From Nageia nagi (Eukaryota; Pinophyta): 64,000 nt of DNA. Of this stretch, positions 45,201-56,781 are shown piece after piece; the stretch's first letter is position 1; every line of letters begins with the position of its first letter. Position numbers and translations under genes: made by a program. The stretch spans positions 36,828,001 through 36,892,000 of the forward strand of contig JBITNC010000001.1 in assembly GCA_050084985.1 (NCBI GenBank). The letters are read 5' to 3'. The notes under the pieces were generated by a model. The model was given only the letters and a program-made list of their open reading frames with translations. It had not been told where the DNA came from and did not search any database.

Positions 45201-45665
45201 GGTCACACAAAAATATAATAGAATTCTGCAAGCATGTTGTATTTTTATGTCGATATTTTAGCACTAGGAGGGCACCTCCCTCCTAGAAATTGCAAGATAT
45301 TGTGATGGTTTTTTCTTTCCAATTTATGGTTTTCACTCACATGTTGCATGTTATCTTATGATTGATTATTTGTTTGTTTTTATGAACTTAAGGTTTGATC
45401 TTGTTTGTGAAAGGTAGATTCTTGGTGATCAATGAGTTTTGATGTCTTGAAGATTGAGGTTGATTCAATTATAAGGAGAAAGAAGTGTATTCTTTCATAA
45501 TTGCATTCTAAGTTGGGGTAATACAATATCATTCTTTTCAAAAATTCTTTATATTCCAATTCTATTCCTTTTAACATGAAATCTGAATCTTCTATAAGCC
45601 CTTAATTTGAAGAGTTTTAAGTGTTATTAATAACCAACTATTATGTATATAATCTAACTATTGTA

Positions 45666-46167
45666 TGAGAGAATTGCACTATAACATAAACAATCCTAAA
45701 CTCCTAAGATCATATGAAAGCTCATAATTCACATCTAACAAACTCACAAATAAGATAATCTCACAAAGTGACATAAGATGTAAGTGGTTCCTACAACTAG
45801 GAGTACATCTAATAACTAGATCTCACTTCATTCACAAATATGAATCTCTTAAAATATCCTAATCTCAACTCCTAAGCACTATCCTATAGCATAAATTTAC
45901 TCCACAATTGGTATGTGATCACAAAGAAGGATCCTTTTATTTATAAGCCAAAATCCTTCTTTGGATCACCCTTTTATCCAATGTACAAAAATATGACATG
46001 CACATCCTTTTACCCAAGAGGCATGCTTATGACATGGAGTGTAGGATAAGTTACATTATCATATTCACTTAAATACTTAAGGTATCAAATGATAACCTTA
46101 AGTATTAGTGAACTTACATATAAGATTTAATACAAACCTTTACAATAATGCATTATACATTCCAACA
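45666..46167 (-). repeat. Copy of element G 3' LTR inside duplication unit 1 (502 bp)
   Basis: Starts TGAGAGAATTGCAC and ends TACATTCCAACA on the plus strand, the same length as 48608-49109 and 56782-57283. It is followed by the copia PPT (CTTCCCCTTAA, pyrimidine side). Confidence 0.9.
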
Positions 46168-46968
46168 CTTCCCCTTAATGCAATATTAGGATAGAGCAAG
46201 TAAGAGAGAATAAGAAGAGAAAGTAAGAGTGTTATCTTCCAAATAGATACAATGGAGATGAGAAATTTTTACATAATTTTGAATTAAAAAAGATTTAGTT
46301 TGAGACTCACTACTTTTCCAAATACAATCATTAATCATAATTGATTTTAATGTACATGAAGTAGTCATCCAACTGGATGTCATGAAGAGTCTCCAAGAGC
46401 TTGCATACCTAAGGTAAGTAACCTAGAATCTCAAAGGAACTTGCAAGTTATAAGTAGATCAAATAACAAGATCAATTAAATGCAACATATTGATCTCATC
46501 AAGGATAGATGAATCACTCAAATGCCATCATGAATTGATAAATGGTGCACTATAAGTCATCATGAAGATGCCATGCCAAAAACTTATAGTCACTTGCGAT
46601 ATATAAAATATGTGTTGATTATCATAACAAAATAGAGCATGAACATATGAGTTCCTCACATATGGATAATTGAATAGTGCCAAAAGATAAATAAGAGTTC
46701 TTTACACATGGATAATTTCATAATGCTATATTGACCAAAAATAGAATATGCACATATGAGTTCCTCACATATAGATAACTAAACAATGCTAAAAGACACA
46801 TAAGAGTTCCTCACACATGGATAACTAAATAGTACTTGATTGGCCAATTTGTACAAGTTCCTTATGTAGAGTGAACTTACCATGAAGGTGTAAAACAAAA
46901 TCAACACTATACAACATAAAATGCTCCTAGAGGTGAAGTCATCATAAACATGAATTCAACACAAGAAT

Positions 46969-47340
46969 TTAAACTTCACTCCCCTTTAAGGGTAACTTCA
47001 TCAACCTGATAGAATCCTTAAGCTTATAGAATTGAGCTTTTGGGAGGGGATTGGTGAATAAATTAATGGATTTCAAGGTGGATGGACAATACTCTAGGTG
47101 TATGATGTTATCAAGAACCTTCTTCCTGATAAAATGGACATGAATTTTCACATGTTTTATTCTCTGATAGAATATAAGATTTTTAGTCAAAGAAATAGCT
47201 AATTGATTATTTGAAGAAATCAAAGATGAGCCACCTTATTCATACTCAATTTCTTTCAGAAGATGCCTTAGCCAAATGGATTTCTAGGTTGCAACACACA
47301 TGGCATGATATTCAGCTTCTATGATGGAAAGAAAAATAGT
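46969..47340 (-). pseudogene. Duplicated copia RNase H C-terminal fragment
   Basis: The minus strand reads EYHAMCVAT-like, LRHLLKEIEYE, SSNNQLAISLTKNLIFYQRI, KHVKIHVHFIRKKVLDN, LEYCPSTLKSINLFTNPLPK and FYKLKDSIRL. This is the end of Ty1/copia RNase H. It has no RT upstream because the duplication begins inside the gene. Fewer stops here than in the unit 2 copy. Confidence 0.85.
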
Positions 47341-47379
47341 AGGCTACTTCTTGGAATGTACAATCAACATATACATAAT

Positions 47380-47475
47380 CATCCTAGGTGGCATCCTAAT
47401 CATCATCCTAGGTGGCATCCTAGTCATCATCCTAAGTGGCATCCTAGTCAGCATCTTAGGTGGCATCCTAGTCTA
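47380..47475. repeat. 24-bp minisatellite, four units
   Basis: Same unit as at 44461; one unit more (the one with CAGCATCTTAGG). Confidence 0.85.
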
Positions 47476-48602
47476 CATATTAGTCAACATATACTTGGTC
47501 AATAGTTGACCAAGGTAAAGTGCCATTTAAATATACATATTATATTCATATAGTTGTTAAATTGAATTATATGCCTACTAATCTCCAAGTTGAGTTATGG
47601 GACATATTCATAAACCTAAAAATAGGGAATTCCTCTCCCTATTTTCTTTATCAACATGGATAAACTTGAGGTCTATTTGTGATTTTGGTAAATAATAATT
47701 TTTATTTTTAACTTTGTTATAACAAGATTCTCCTAAGATAGTATTCATTATTGCTACAAAATAAGCTACATGAGAATGAATTAAGGGACCCAACATTGAG
47801 AGAGTAGGAGACTAATGCCTAAATTTTACTAGAGAAGATTTTAAGCATAACATTTTGAAGTACTTTCTCATTTTCAATTTTATGATATATGTTATGATCC
47901 ACTTGTTATCATGGAATATATTTTATAATATCTATCATATTAGTGTGTCCAAAGTGTGTTTCTAATAAGAATTTTCATATTATAGGTAGATAGATTTCTA
48001 AACCAAAGCTGAGTGCATTAGAGTTATCAGTGATACATTCATAGAGAAAAGATATCTCACAATCCACAACAAATTATATTTGTAAAAGCCCCAAATAGGC
48101 ACATTTGAATTTAGAAGTTAAAGCATTGTAAAGATCTTATTAAGGTCACACAAAAATATAATAGAATTCTACAAGCATGCTGTATTTTTATGTCGATATT
48201 TTAGCACTAAGAGGGCACCTCCCTCCTAGAAATTGCAAGATATGGTGATGGTTTTTTTTTTCCAATTTATGGTTTTCACTCACATGTTGCATGTTATCTT
48301 ATGATTGATTATTTGTTTGTTTTTATGAACTTAAGGTTTGATCTTGTTTATGAAAGGTAGATTCTTGGTGATCAATGAGTTTTGATGTCTTGAAGATTGA
48401 GGTTGATTCAATTATAAGGAGAAAGAAGTGTATTCTTTCATAATTGCATTCTAATTTGGGTAATACAATATCATTCTTTTCAAAAATTCTTTATATTCCA
48501 ATTCTATTCCTTTTAACATGAAATCTGAATCTTCTATAAGCCCTTAATTTGAAGAGTTTTAAGTGTTATTAATAACCAACTATTGTGTATATAATCTAAC
48601 TA

Positions 48603-48607
48603 TTGTA
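48603..48607. other. Left target-site duplication of element G
   Basis: TTGTA next to the 3' LTR. The right counterpart at 57284-57288 is CTGTA, one transition different. Confidence 0.6.
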
Positions 48608-49109
48608 TGAGAGAATTGCACTATAACATAAACAATCCTAAACTCTTAAGATCATATGAAAGCTCATAATTCACATCTAACAAACTCATAAATAATATAA
48701 TCTCATAAACTGACATAAGATGTAAGTGGTTCCTACAACTAGGAGTACATCTAATAACTAGATCTCACTTCATTCACAAATATGAATCTCTTAAAATCTC
48801 CTAATCTCAACTCCTAAGCACTATCCTATAGCATAAATTTACTCCACAATTGGTGTGTGATCACAAAGAAGGATCGTTTTATTTATAAGCCAAAATCCTT
48901 CTTTGGATCACCCTTTTATCCAATGTACAAAAATATGACATGCACATCCTTTTACCCAAGAGGCATGCTCATGACATGGAGTGTAGGATAAGTTACATTA
49001 TCATATTCACTTAAATACTTAAGGTATCAAATGATAACCTTAAGTATTATTGAACTTACATATAAGATTTAATACAAACCTTTACAATAATGCATTATAC
49101 ATTCCAACA
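48608..49109 (-). repeat. Element G 3' LTR (502 bp)
   Basis: TGAGAGAATTGCAC to CATTCCAACA on the plus strand. Preceded in the sense direction by the PPT. It shares several C-to-T differences from the 5' LTR with the copy in unit 1. Confidence 0.9.
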
Positions 49110-49120
49110 CTCCCCCTTAA
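49110..49120 (-). promoter_or_regulatory. Element G polypurine tract
   Basis: The minus strand reads TTAAGGGGGAG immediately before the 3' LTR (TGTTGGAATG). It primes plus-strand cDNA. Confidence 0.85.
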
Positions 49121-49910
49121 TGCAATATTAGGATAGAGAAAGTAAGAGAGAATAAGAAGAGAAAGTAAGAGTGTTCTCTTCCAAATAGATACAATGGAGA
49201 TGAGAACTTTTTACATAATTGTGAATTAAAAAAGATTTAGTTTGAGACTCATTACATTTCCAAATACAATCATTAATCATAATTGATTTTAATGTACATA
49301 AACTAGTCATCCAACTGGAAGTCATGAAGAGTCTCCAAGAGCTTGCATACCTAAGGTAAGTAACCTAGAATCTCAAAGGAACTTGTAAGTCATAAGTAGC
49401 GCAAATAACAAGATCAGTTAGATGTAACATATTCATCTTATCAAGCATAGATGAATCACTCAAATTCTATCATGAATTGATAAATGGTGCACTATAAGTC
49501 ATCATGAAGATGCCATGCCAAAAACTTATAGTCACTTGCTATATATAAAATATGTGTTGATTATCATAACAAAATAGAGCATGTACATATGATTTCCTCA
49601 CATATGGATAATTTAATAGGGCAAAAAGACAAATAAGATTTCTTTACATATGGATAATTAAATAATGCTAGATTGATCAAAAATAGAACATGCACATATG
49701 AGTTCCTCACATATAGATAACTAAATAGTGCTAAAAGACACATAAGAGTTCCTCACACATGGATAACTAAATAGTACTTGATTGGCCAATTTGTACAAGT
49801 TCCTCATGTAGAGTGAACTTACCATGAAGGTGTACAACAATATCAACACTATATAGCACAAAATCCTCGTAGAGGTGAAGTCATCATAAACATGAATTCA
49901 ACACAAGAAT

Positions 49911-50570
49911 TTAAACTTCACTCCCCTTTGAAGGTAACTTAAACAACTTGATAGTATCCTTAAGCTTATAGAACTAAGCTTTTGGGAGGGGCTTGGTGAA
50001 TAAATTAATGGAGTTCAAGGTGGATAGATAATACTCTAGGTGTATGATGTTATCAAGAACCTTCTCCCTAGTAAAATGGGCATGAATTTTCACATAATTT
50101 ATTCTCTAATAGAATATAAGATTTTTAGTCAAAGAAATAGCTAATTGATTATCTGAAGAAATCAAAGATGAGCTACCTTGTTCATACTCAATTTCTTTTA
50201 GAAGATGCCTTAGCCAAATGGATTTCTAGGTTGCAATAGACATGACATGATATTCAGCTTCTATGATGGAAAGAGAAATAGTAGGCTACTTCTTGGGAAC
50301 CCAAGAGATAGCACTTGAACCAATCCTAAACATATATGTAGAGGTTGACTTCTTATCATCTCTATCTCCTCCATAGTCAAAATCTAAGAATCCAAAGAGA
50401 ATAATGAAGGCAACTTAGAATACTTGAGAGCAAGATTTTTAATCCCTACAACATACCTCAAGATTTGCTTAATAGCATTGAGGTGCTCAACATAATATTT
50501 TTGCATGAATCATGCCATTAGATTCACTATAAAGGTAATATCTAACCTAGATATAGTCAAATATAAAAAA
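49911..50570 (-). pseudogene. Element G copia RNase H
   Basis: Starts after RT near 50570 (LIGSFFYLTISRLDITFIV), then HLNAIKQILRYVVGIKN, WVPKK, TISLSIIEAEYHVMSIAT, LRHLLKEIEYEQGSSSLIS, DNQLAISLTKNLIFY, HFTREKVLDNIIHLEYYPST, INLFTKPLPKA and a stop at 49911. This is the whole Ty1/copia RNase H tail. Stops interrupt it, several at Trp or Gln positions. About 790 bp of 3' untranslated sequence follows. Confidence 0.85.
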
Positions 50571-50589
50571 AACTACCAATTAATTACCT

Positions 50590-51490
50590 ATAAGTTGTAG
50601 CATTAGCTAACTAAGAGTTGGAGCTTAGAGAAATAGTGATTCCAAGAGAGATTAGGATTGTAGTATATCTACACTCCTTCATTCCAAACTTTTGCAAGCT
50701 ATTTGATATATACTTAGATTTACTAAGATAAGTACAATCCTCATAATAATACACTTTTATTCCAATATAGTAGTGCAAGATATCAAGATCAGTCATTTCA
50801 AATGTTACCTTAAGTTTAGATATGCACTCTTGAATGATTTCATCATTATTCTCAGTAATCAAAACATCATCCACATAAAGGAGAATCAATACCATATCTT
50901 TTTCTTGATTAAGCACATATAGATCAAAGTAAAAAAAATATTTGAAGAATCCAATGTCTATAAAGTACTTTGAAATCTTTTTGTACTAGGCTTGAGGTGC
51001 TTACTTAAGTCCATATAATGACTTCTTTAGCTTGCACACAAAGGACTCTTTACCTTCCATAGTAAACCCTTCTAGTTGATTCATGAAGATTTTCACATCT
51101 AAGTCACCATTAAGAAATGTACTCTTAACATCAAGTTGAAAAACTTATCCTTGAGCTATAGAAAGAGCAAGAATGACTCTCATAGTAGACATCTTTGCCA
51201 CAAGAGCAAACATTTCTTCATAATCTACATCGTATTTCTGAGCAAAACCTTTAGCTACTAACCTTACCTTGTATTTCCCAATATCTCCAACTGAATTAAA
51301 TTTGACCTTGTAGATTTACTTATTATGAATCATATTTTTTTTATTGTGATAAGGAACCAAATCCTAAGTTTTATTTTTTATAATTGCCTCATACTCCACT
51401 TTCATGGCTTCCATCTAGCACTCATGCTTAGAAGCTTCTTTGAAGGTTAAGGGCTCATGCTTGTTGTCAATATTGGAAATTAAGGATTTG
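50590..51490 (-). pseudogene. Element G copia reverse transcriptase
   Basis: EPLTFKEASKHEC, MEAMKVEYEAIIKN, YKVKFNSVGDIGKYKVRLVA, KGFAQKYDVDYEEMFALVAK, MSTMRVILALSIAQG, FQLDVKSTFLNGDL, EGFTMEGKESFVCKLKKSLY, then an open stretch 50916-50611 with ILLYVDDVLITENN; YVDD at 50866-50877 is intact. HYYIGIKVYYYEDCTYLSKS and YISNSLQKFGM follow. Stops lie mainly where copia RTs have Trp or Gln (e.g. L-K-Q-A-P and W-Y-K). Confidence 0.9.
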
Positions 51491-51589
51491 TTCAAGGTCA
51501 TGCTCTTTATTACCCTTTATGTTCACCATCAATATCCAACCAGCTAAGAACAACTAAAGATTCCTCTAGATCATCAACATCCTTATTAG

Positions 51590-52319
51590 AAGTAGATTCT
51601 TTAGGAAGTTCATTAAACTTTACATCCCTTGAAATAAACACTACTTTATAGGTTGGAGAGTGGAGCCTATAGCCTTTATGCTAACTGTTACAACCCACAA
51701 AGATGCATTTTTTAGCTCTTTTATCCAACTTCTTTCTTTTCTTAGAAATAATATAGGATAATTCTTTACAACCAAACACCCTAAGGTGATAAATGTTAGG
51801 TTTGCTTCTTGACCATGCCTCAAAAGGAGTTTTACTCTAAATGGCTTTTGTGAGACACCTATTTAAGGTGTAAATATTAGTGCTCATAGCTTCACCCTAC
51901 AAGAATTTAGAAAGATTACCCAACAAACATCTAACCATCTCCATAATTATTCTATTTTACCTTTCAACAACACCATTCTACTAAAGAGTGTATGGAATTG
52001 TAAACTGCCTCTTGATTCTATACTTAATATAATAGTCATTGAACTCATTGTTGTTATATTCTTTTTCATTATCTAATCTCAACATCTTGATTTTAAGATT
52101 AGTTTGATTCTAAATAAAGGCCTTAAAAATATTAAAACTCTCAAAGGTTTGATCCTTGTGCTCAATTAGATACCCAAAGGTCATCCTACTAAAGTCATCA
52201 ATAAAGGTCAAGAAATAAGATGCTCCTCCAAGCAATTTAATTTGAAATGAACCCATCAAATATGAATGCATAAGTTGAAGAGATTGAGATGCTATTGTTA
52301 CCTTATCTTTTTCAAACTT
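51590..52319 (-). pseudogene. Element G copia integrase core
   Basis: One frame runs from the zinc-binding region into KFEKDKVTIASQSLQLMHSY, FLTFIDDFSRMTFGYLIEHK (first Asp), LRLDNEKEYNNNEF (second Asp), FTIPYT, NGVVER (catalytic Glu) and the GKKELSYIISKKRKKLDKRA-like region GCKELSYIISKK and KCIFVGCN, then GYRLHSPTYKVVFISRDVKF. The three catalytic residues are in place. Stops occur at Gln/Trp positions, e.g. two before NGVVER and one in F-W-G-E-A. Confidence 0.9.
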
Positions 52320-52850
52320 TTATCTATACATCTTACCAAGAATGCACTTCTCACATAGACCAACCAAAGGAGAAATTGAAGGCAAACGTTTCACAAGTTC
52401 ATGGTCTTTCATGACTTGAATACTCTTGTGGTTAAGGTGCTCTAAATGATGGTGATAAAGATTGCCTTTAAAACATACACTAGAAGCAAGACACATCTTT
52501 AATAGAACTTGATCCATAATGTAGAGATTATCTTTCATAGATCCTTTAACTAAAGTGGCAAGTCCTTTCTTAATGCACCAAGATTGAGAGTTAAACTCAA
52601 AAGAGTACCCTTTTATAGCAACTTGGATCATGGAGAGAAGGTTCATCCTTAACTTAGAAACATAAAGAACATTTTCAATAACCTTTTCATGAATTAGCAC
52701 ACTTCCAATTCCTTGGACTTCAAGGGTAGAGGTATCACCTATCACAACTACATCCTTTTTATACTTGTAAAAATTCTCAATTTTTTTTTTTCAAAGCATA
52801 GGTGATTAGTGCAACCAAAGTCAATAATCTATTCAGATGAAAAAGATCAA
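52320..52850 (-). pseudogene. Element G protease end and GAG-pre-integrase zinc region
   Basis: The protease active site at 52811-52822 reads D-F-G-C-T-N-H, where copia proteases have D-S-G; TCT to TTT explains the loss. After a frameshift at an A homopolymer: an open stretch 52745-52320 with VIGDTSTLEVQGIGSVLI, VLYVSKLRMNLLSM, then LYHHHLEHLNHKSIQVMKDH and LCEKCILGKMYR, the H-H-C-C zinc-binding N-terminus of integrase. Confidence 0.85.
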
Positions 52851-52949
52851 GATATGGAGTAGAGTATTGTAGCAAAACTAGTACGAATATTCTTCTTTCC
52901 TTTGTAGTTCTTTATATTTCCATTACCTTTATTCTTTTACTCTCTTTTC

Positions 52950-53814
52950 TTTTTGTAGAAATCAACTTATTTGTGACCTTGAATGCCATAATAGTTACAA
53001 TTACCATCAATTTTTTCTTTAGGATATGGATTGTTTGCATTACTTTTTTCATCTCTTTACTTGAAGTGGTTGTTGTTGTAATTATTCTTACTATTGTGGT
53101 TGTATCCATTACCTCTTTTTTCAAACCCTTTAGAGGAAGAAAGATAAGATTTGTTTTGATGGTTGAACTTCTTTTTGAAAAGAGTTTTGGTTTTTTCAAG
53201 AGCAAAATTATTATCCTTAGTAGAAAAAATTAATACCTTATTGTTAAAGGTTTTCTCATACTTCAATAGATGCCTAGAAAGTTCTTAAGGGAGAAGACTT
53301 CTTCTTCATCATCAAACTTTATTTCTATAACTGTTACAAAGTTTCTAAAATTTGAAGAAAGACTTTGAATAATGATGAAGACCATGAACTCATCATTGAT
53401 TTAATTACACCTATAAGCAATAAGTTGGGTCCTTAGGTCAATGATTTTATTCTAGTAGATAGCCATATTTTTATCTTCTATTTAACAAGATTGAAGCAAC
53501 TTTTAGAGAATGGTAAACCTTCTTGAAAATTTTGGACCAAGGTAGATTTTCTTAAGCTTATCCCATGCTTCTTTTGTTGAGGTTGAAGAGAAAATCATCA
53601 AGAGCATATCATCTAAAACTACATAGTAAATCATGAAGGTTGTCAACTCATTCTTTATGTTGTAAGCCTCTAGTGCCTTCTCATCTCTAGGTACAAAGTT
53701 TTCATTCATTGTTTGCCAAAGCTTTATTACTTGCAATTCAACTCTCATCCATGGTTCCCAAATCCCATAGTTAGAGCCATCAAGAATGTATTTGGGTAAA
53801 AAGGATTCTTCCAT
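52950..53814 (-). pseudogene. Element G copia gag (UBN2-type) with degenerate zinc knuckle
   Basis: ATG at 53814: MEESFLPKYILDGSNYGIWE, MRVELQVIKLWQTMNENFVP, TSTKEAWDKLKKIYLGP, then past stops in the same frame IIDLRTQLIAYRCN, NDEFMVFIIIQSLSSNFRNF, VTVIEIKFDDEEE. After a frame change, a basic Asn/Lys-rich stretch (53266-53057). The knuckle (52953-53000) reads C-N-Y-Y-G-I-Q-G-H and then V-D-F, so two Cys are lost. Typical copia gag in order and length. Confidence 0.85.
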
Positions 53815-56767
53815 TTGCTACATAAAAATGTGAAATAATAAGCATGTGATTTTAATAACTAATATTAAATATTAAGTTTTAACCAAGTAAATAATACATG
53901 TTAAATTTACAACTAAAGACATGCTTAATTTGATTTACAAGTGCAAATGTTTTACAATTCAAATAATAACCCATGTACCAAAATATATTTTTCATCTCAA
54001 GAACCATAGATGTAGAGTGATATTGTTGAGGTTTGTTTTCTTGTCTAAAATTAGGTCTTCACTTAGATTTCCACACAAGAGGAGCCCAAGTACTACCAAT
54101 CCTCAACTAATTATCCTTGGATAGAAATATACTCTCACAAGGAGAAGTACTAATTATTTTCTAAGGTTCCAACATTTATTGGATTTATCAAATTATTAAT
54201 CTTGATTAGGTTTCAAGTTATCCTCCTAGATTATTAAGATAATCTTTGAATGGATGTGTGGACATGTGGTATCACTATATACATTCCTATCCACCTAATA
54301 TAGTTATGTATAGACCAATAAAAGACTTAGAGGCAATTAAGAAGTATAGAATTTTCACCACTTGGATTTTCAAACTCAATGGCTCCAATCTACCTATACT
54401 CACCTCATAGCTCTCCAAACAAGTCATGTTATGGAATGTAAATGCAGATGTGTTCAATTTAAGAGGTTGCTCATATCAATGTTTGCATTTTTATTTGCAT
54501 AAGTAAATAAACCAAAATGCAAAACATAAAGTAAAGAGCATAAAACACCATCCATTCAAAAGTTTGAAACCTAAGTGTCCAATGGGTTTTGTTTACCAAC
54601 CCCTAAAGGACATCCTTACATCATTCCTAATTTTGCAAGTTCATTCCATACTTTGCATAAGATAGGGAGTCATCAAATGCATCATAACTTAAAAAAAAAG
54701 AATTTAAGTAATAGGCAAGCATTATTCCCATATCCATTATTTTCTATACTAGTCTATTCATAAAGACTTTTAATGCAAATAATTAAGAGGAATAAGCAAG
54801 AAAAAAAGAAGTAAATTGCATCATAACTTTAAAAGTTTAAGTACTAAGCATAAGTACTAATCATATGCATTACTTTAACTTAAAAGTATGCATCTAAGTA
54901 AGTTTAAAAAAATGCTCTTTTTAACTTTAACAATTTTTAAGTAAAGAAATACATCTTTTACTTTAAAAAATTGAAGTACTAAGCATTAACTTCAATAAGC
55001 ATGCATTTATTAACTTAATAAATAAGTACTAAGCATGCATTTAAGTAAAAGAAATATAAATTCCCTTATTTAAGTAATAAGCATGCATCATATCCAAAGC
55101 TTGCATATGTCCACTTATAGCATTGTAATGTTTTTTTTTTAATTTTTAAAAAAGGCATAAACATGCATTATATGAACAAGCATAAAAAATTTCTAAGTGA
55201 TAAATATGTATTCTAGGCATAAAAGATCTAAAATTTTAAGTAAAGATTTTCAAAAAAAAAATTCTCCCTCTCTTACTTAAAATTGTTTTCAACTCAACAT
55301 GATCTTAAAAAAAGCTAGTTTTTTTTTTTTTTTTTTTAAAGGATACTTAAAAAATTGCATTCTTTAAAGTTATAGCTTCTAGGTATTGAAAAATATTACC
55401 TTTTAATGTCAAGTAAAAAAAATTAACTTTGACATTAAAAAAAAATACTTGCCATCATTGTACAAATTCTTCAAAAAAGAATTCTTATATATATAAGTAA
55501 AAAAAATAAGGGATGCAATCCTTATTTTGATTCACCTTACAAGCATTCAATTAAAAAAAAAAATGATGATTGTAAGACATTAAAAGCTTTGGTGTAATCC
55601 TTACTCCACTTAATGTCAGATTCATTAAGAATAAATTGCTTGCTAAAGAAGGCATAGAAAAAAATATAAACAAAGAGTAACATTTAATGGAGTCTTATGG
55701 CCTTTCCTACCTCAAGCAAGGAGGTCTCATGCATTAAAAATAAATAAATATGCAAGATGCTTATTTTACCATGTGCTTAATAGCATGTAGTGTTCTTCCT
55801 TTCCAATCACAACTATCAAAACTAAAAAGAAGAGGGACGAGGGTGTAACACCCTACAGAGTGCATTGAGGGCATGGGGAAGTGGTCAATGACTATAATAG
55901 GGGTGGTGAAACATGAGGTTAGGAATAAAATTTGTAAAGTTGGTTAAAGGTGGAGGCAAAGAGGAGAAGAGCTAGGAGACCAACACACCATGAAGCAAAT
56001 CCAAATTTTCTCTAATAGAATTGCACTTCCTACTCATTTATTTTTTGATCTACCATTGAAGCATCATGCAAAGCTTGCTCACCAAGAATAAAAGTGCACA
56101 AAGAGTACTTGCATATGTGGCTTCCTTTTACCAATGCATTGTGGGTGTTCTAAAATTCTACTATTCATGGCTTGTCTCAAAAATGTGTGCCATTTCATTA
56201 CTAGACATGGATTTGTTGGGTGCTAGGCTCATCTGGCAGAGGATTTTATTTGCTAATATTTATGTGAAGTGAAAGCATAGTTGGAATATATATTTTTTGG
56301 TAATAAAGAATTCTCAAAAAAAATTATTTCCTTTCTTTTTATTAAACAAAATACCACCTCTTGAATTTGAGTAAAGTTAATTTGCAATTTTGTTTACATA
56401 AAATAAATAAAATTGTAAATTTATCTAATATATTATTGTTACTGTCTATTCTTTTAGAAAATAATTTACATAATAATAACAACAATATATGTTTGAGATA
56501 AAAAACTAACCAACATTTAAATAATTTTAGTATAATAAACAAAATGAGAAATAAAGTTTATATCATTGAGATAATGTTATCTAAGGGTTGAACTAACATA
56601 ATCATAAAAGAATGTTAGTATCAAAATGAAGAAAAAAGGTTATACTTTTAAATTGTTTTACCTAAACCAAGTAGAGTAAATATTCAAATATGATAAATAG
56701 GATGAAGAATCTCCAAGTTGAAGATGAGTCTCCAAACCAAGGATGTGAAGAGAAGCTTCCACACCAA
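53815..56767 (-). other. Element G long leader, no coding recognised
   Basis: About 2.95 kb between PBS and gag, unusually long for a copia element. It is AT-rich with T/A homopolymers (e.g. near 55321) and repeated AAGTAxTAAGCATGCAT words at 54830-55100. A somewhat GC-richer patch at 55840-56340 has a 67-codon plus-strand ORF with no recognisable similarity. A later insertion inside the leader is possible but no ends were found. Confidence 0.5.
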
Positions 56768-56779
56768 GCTTTGATACCA
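56768..56779 (-). promoter_or_regulatory. Element G primer-binding site
   Basis: The minus strand reads TGGTATCAAAGC, 2 bp after the LTR. It is the initiator-Met PBS with one G-to-A change. Confidence 0.9.
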
Positions 56780-56781
56780 AA

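Larger units (their letters stand above)
44433..47354. repeat. Tandem duplication unit 1 (~2.92 kb)
   Basis: Begins TGGAATGTACAATCAACATA at 44433 and ends at TACTTCTTGG (47354). It repeats, at a few per cent divergence by eye, in unit 2 (47352-50296). It contains a 24-bp minisatellite, about 1.1 kb of unclassified sequence, a complete copy of the element G LTR (45666-46167), its PPT and 3' untranslated sequence, and the end of the copia RNase H (46969-47340). The junction shares TGG with the flanks. Confidence 0.9.
47355..50296. repeat. Tandem duplication unit 2 (~2.94 kb)
   Basis: Homologous to unit 1 with a coordinate offset of 2919 at the left end and 2942 after the minisatellite; the difference is one more 24-bp minisatellite unit. 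Its right end runs on into the rest of the copia RNase H and RT, so this unit keeps the original junction with element G. Confidence 0.9.

Noticed and set aside
45666-47340. A second copia element next to G
   Set aside because: Its LTR, PPT and RNase H end match G collinearly and stop at the tandem-duplication junction, so it is a duplicated piece.
47305-47505. Plus-strand ORF with repeated N-H-P-R-W-H-P-like peptide
   Set aside because: It is the 24-bp minisatellite read in frame; the unit is divisible by three, so any frame without stops gives a repeat peptide.
52973-53233. Plus-strand ORF with many Val/Ile residues
   Set aside because: Antisense of the Asn/Lys/Thr-rich tail of copia gag.
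56066-56272. 67-codon plus-strand ORF with a cysteine-bearing hydrophobic part
   Set aside because: No recognisable family, no second exon and no conservation evidence; it lies in the copia leader.
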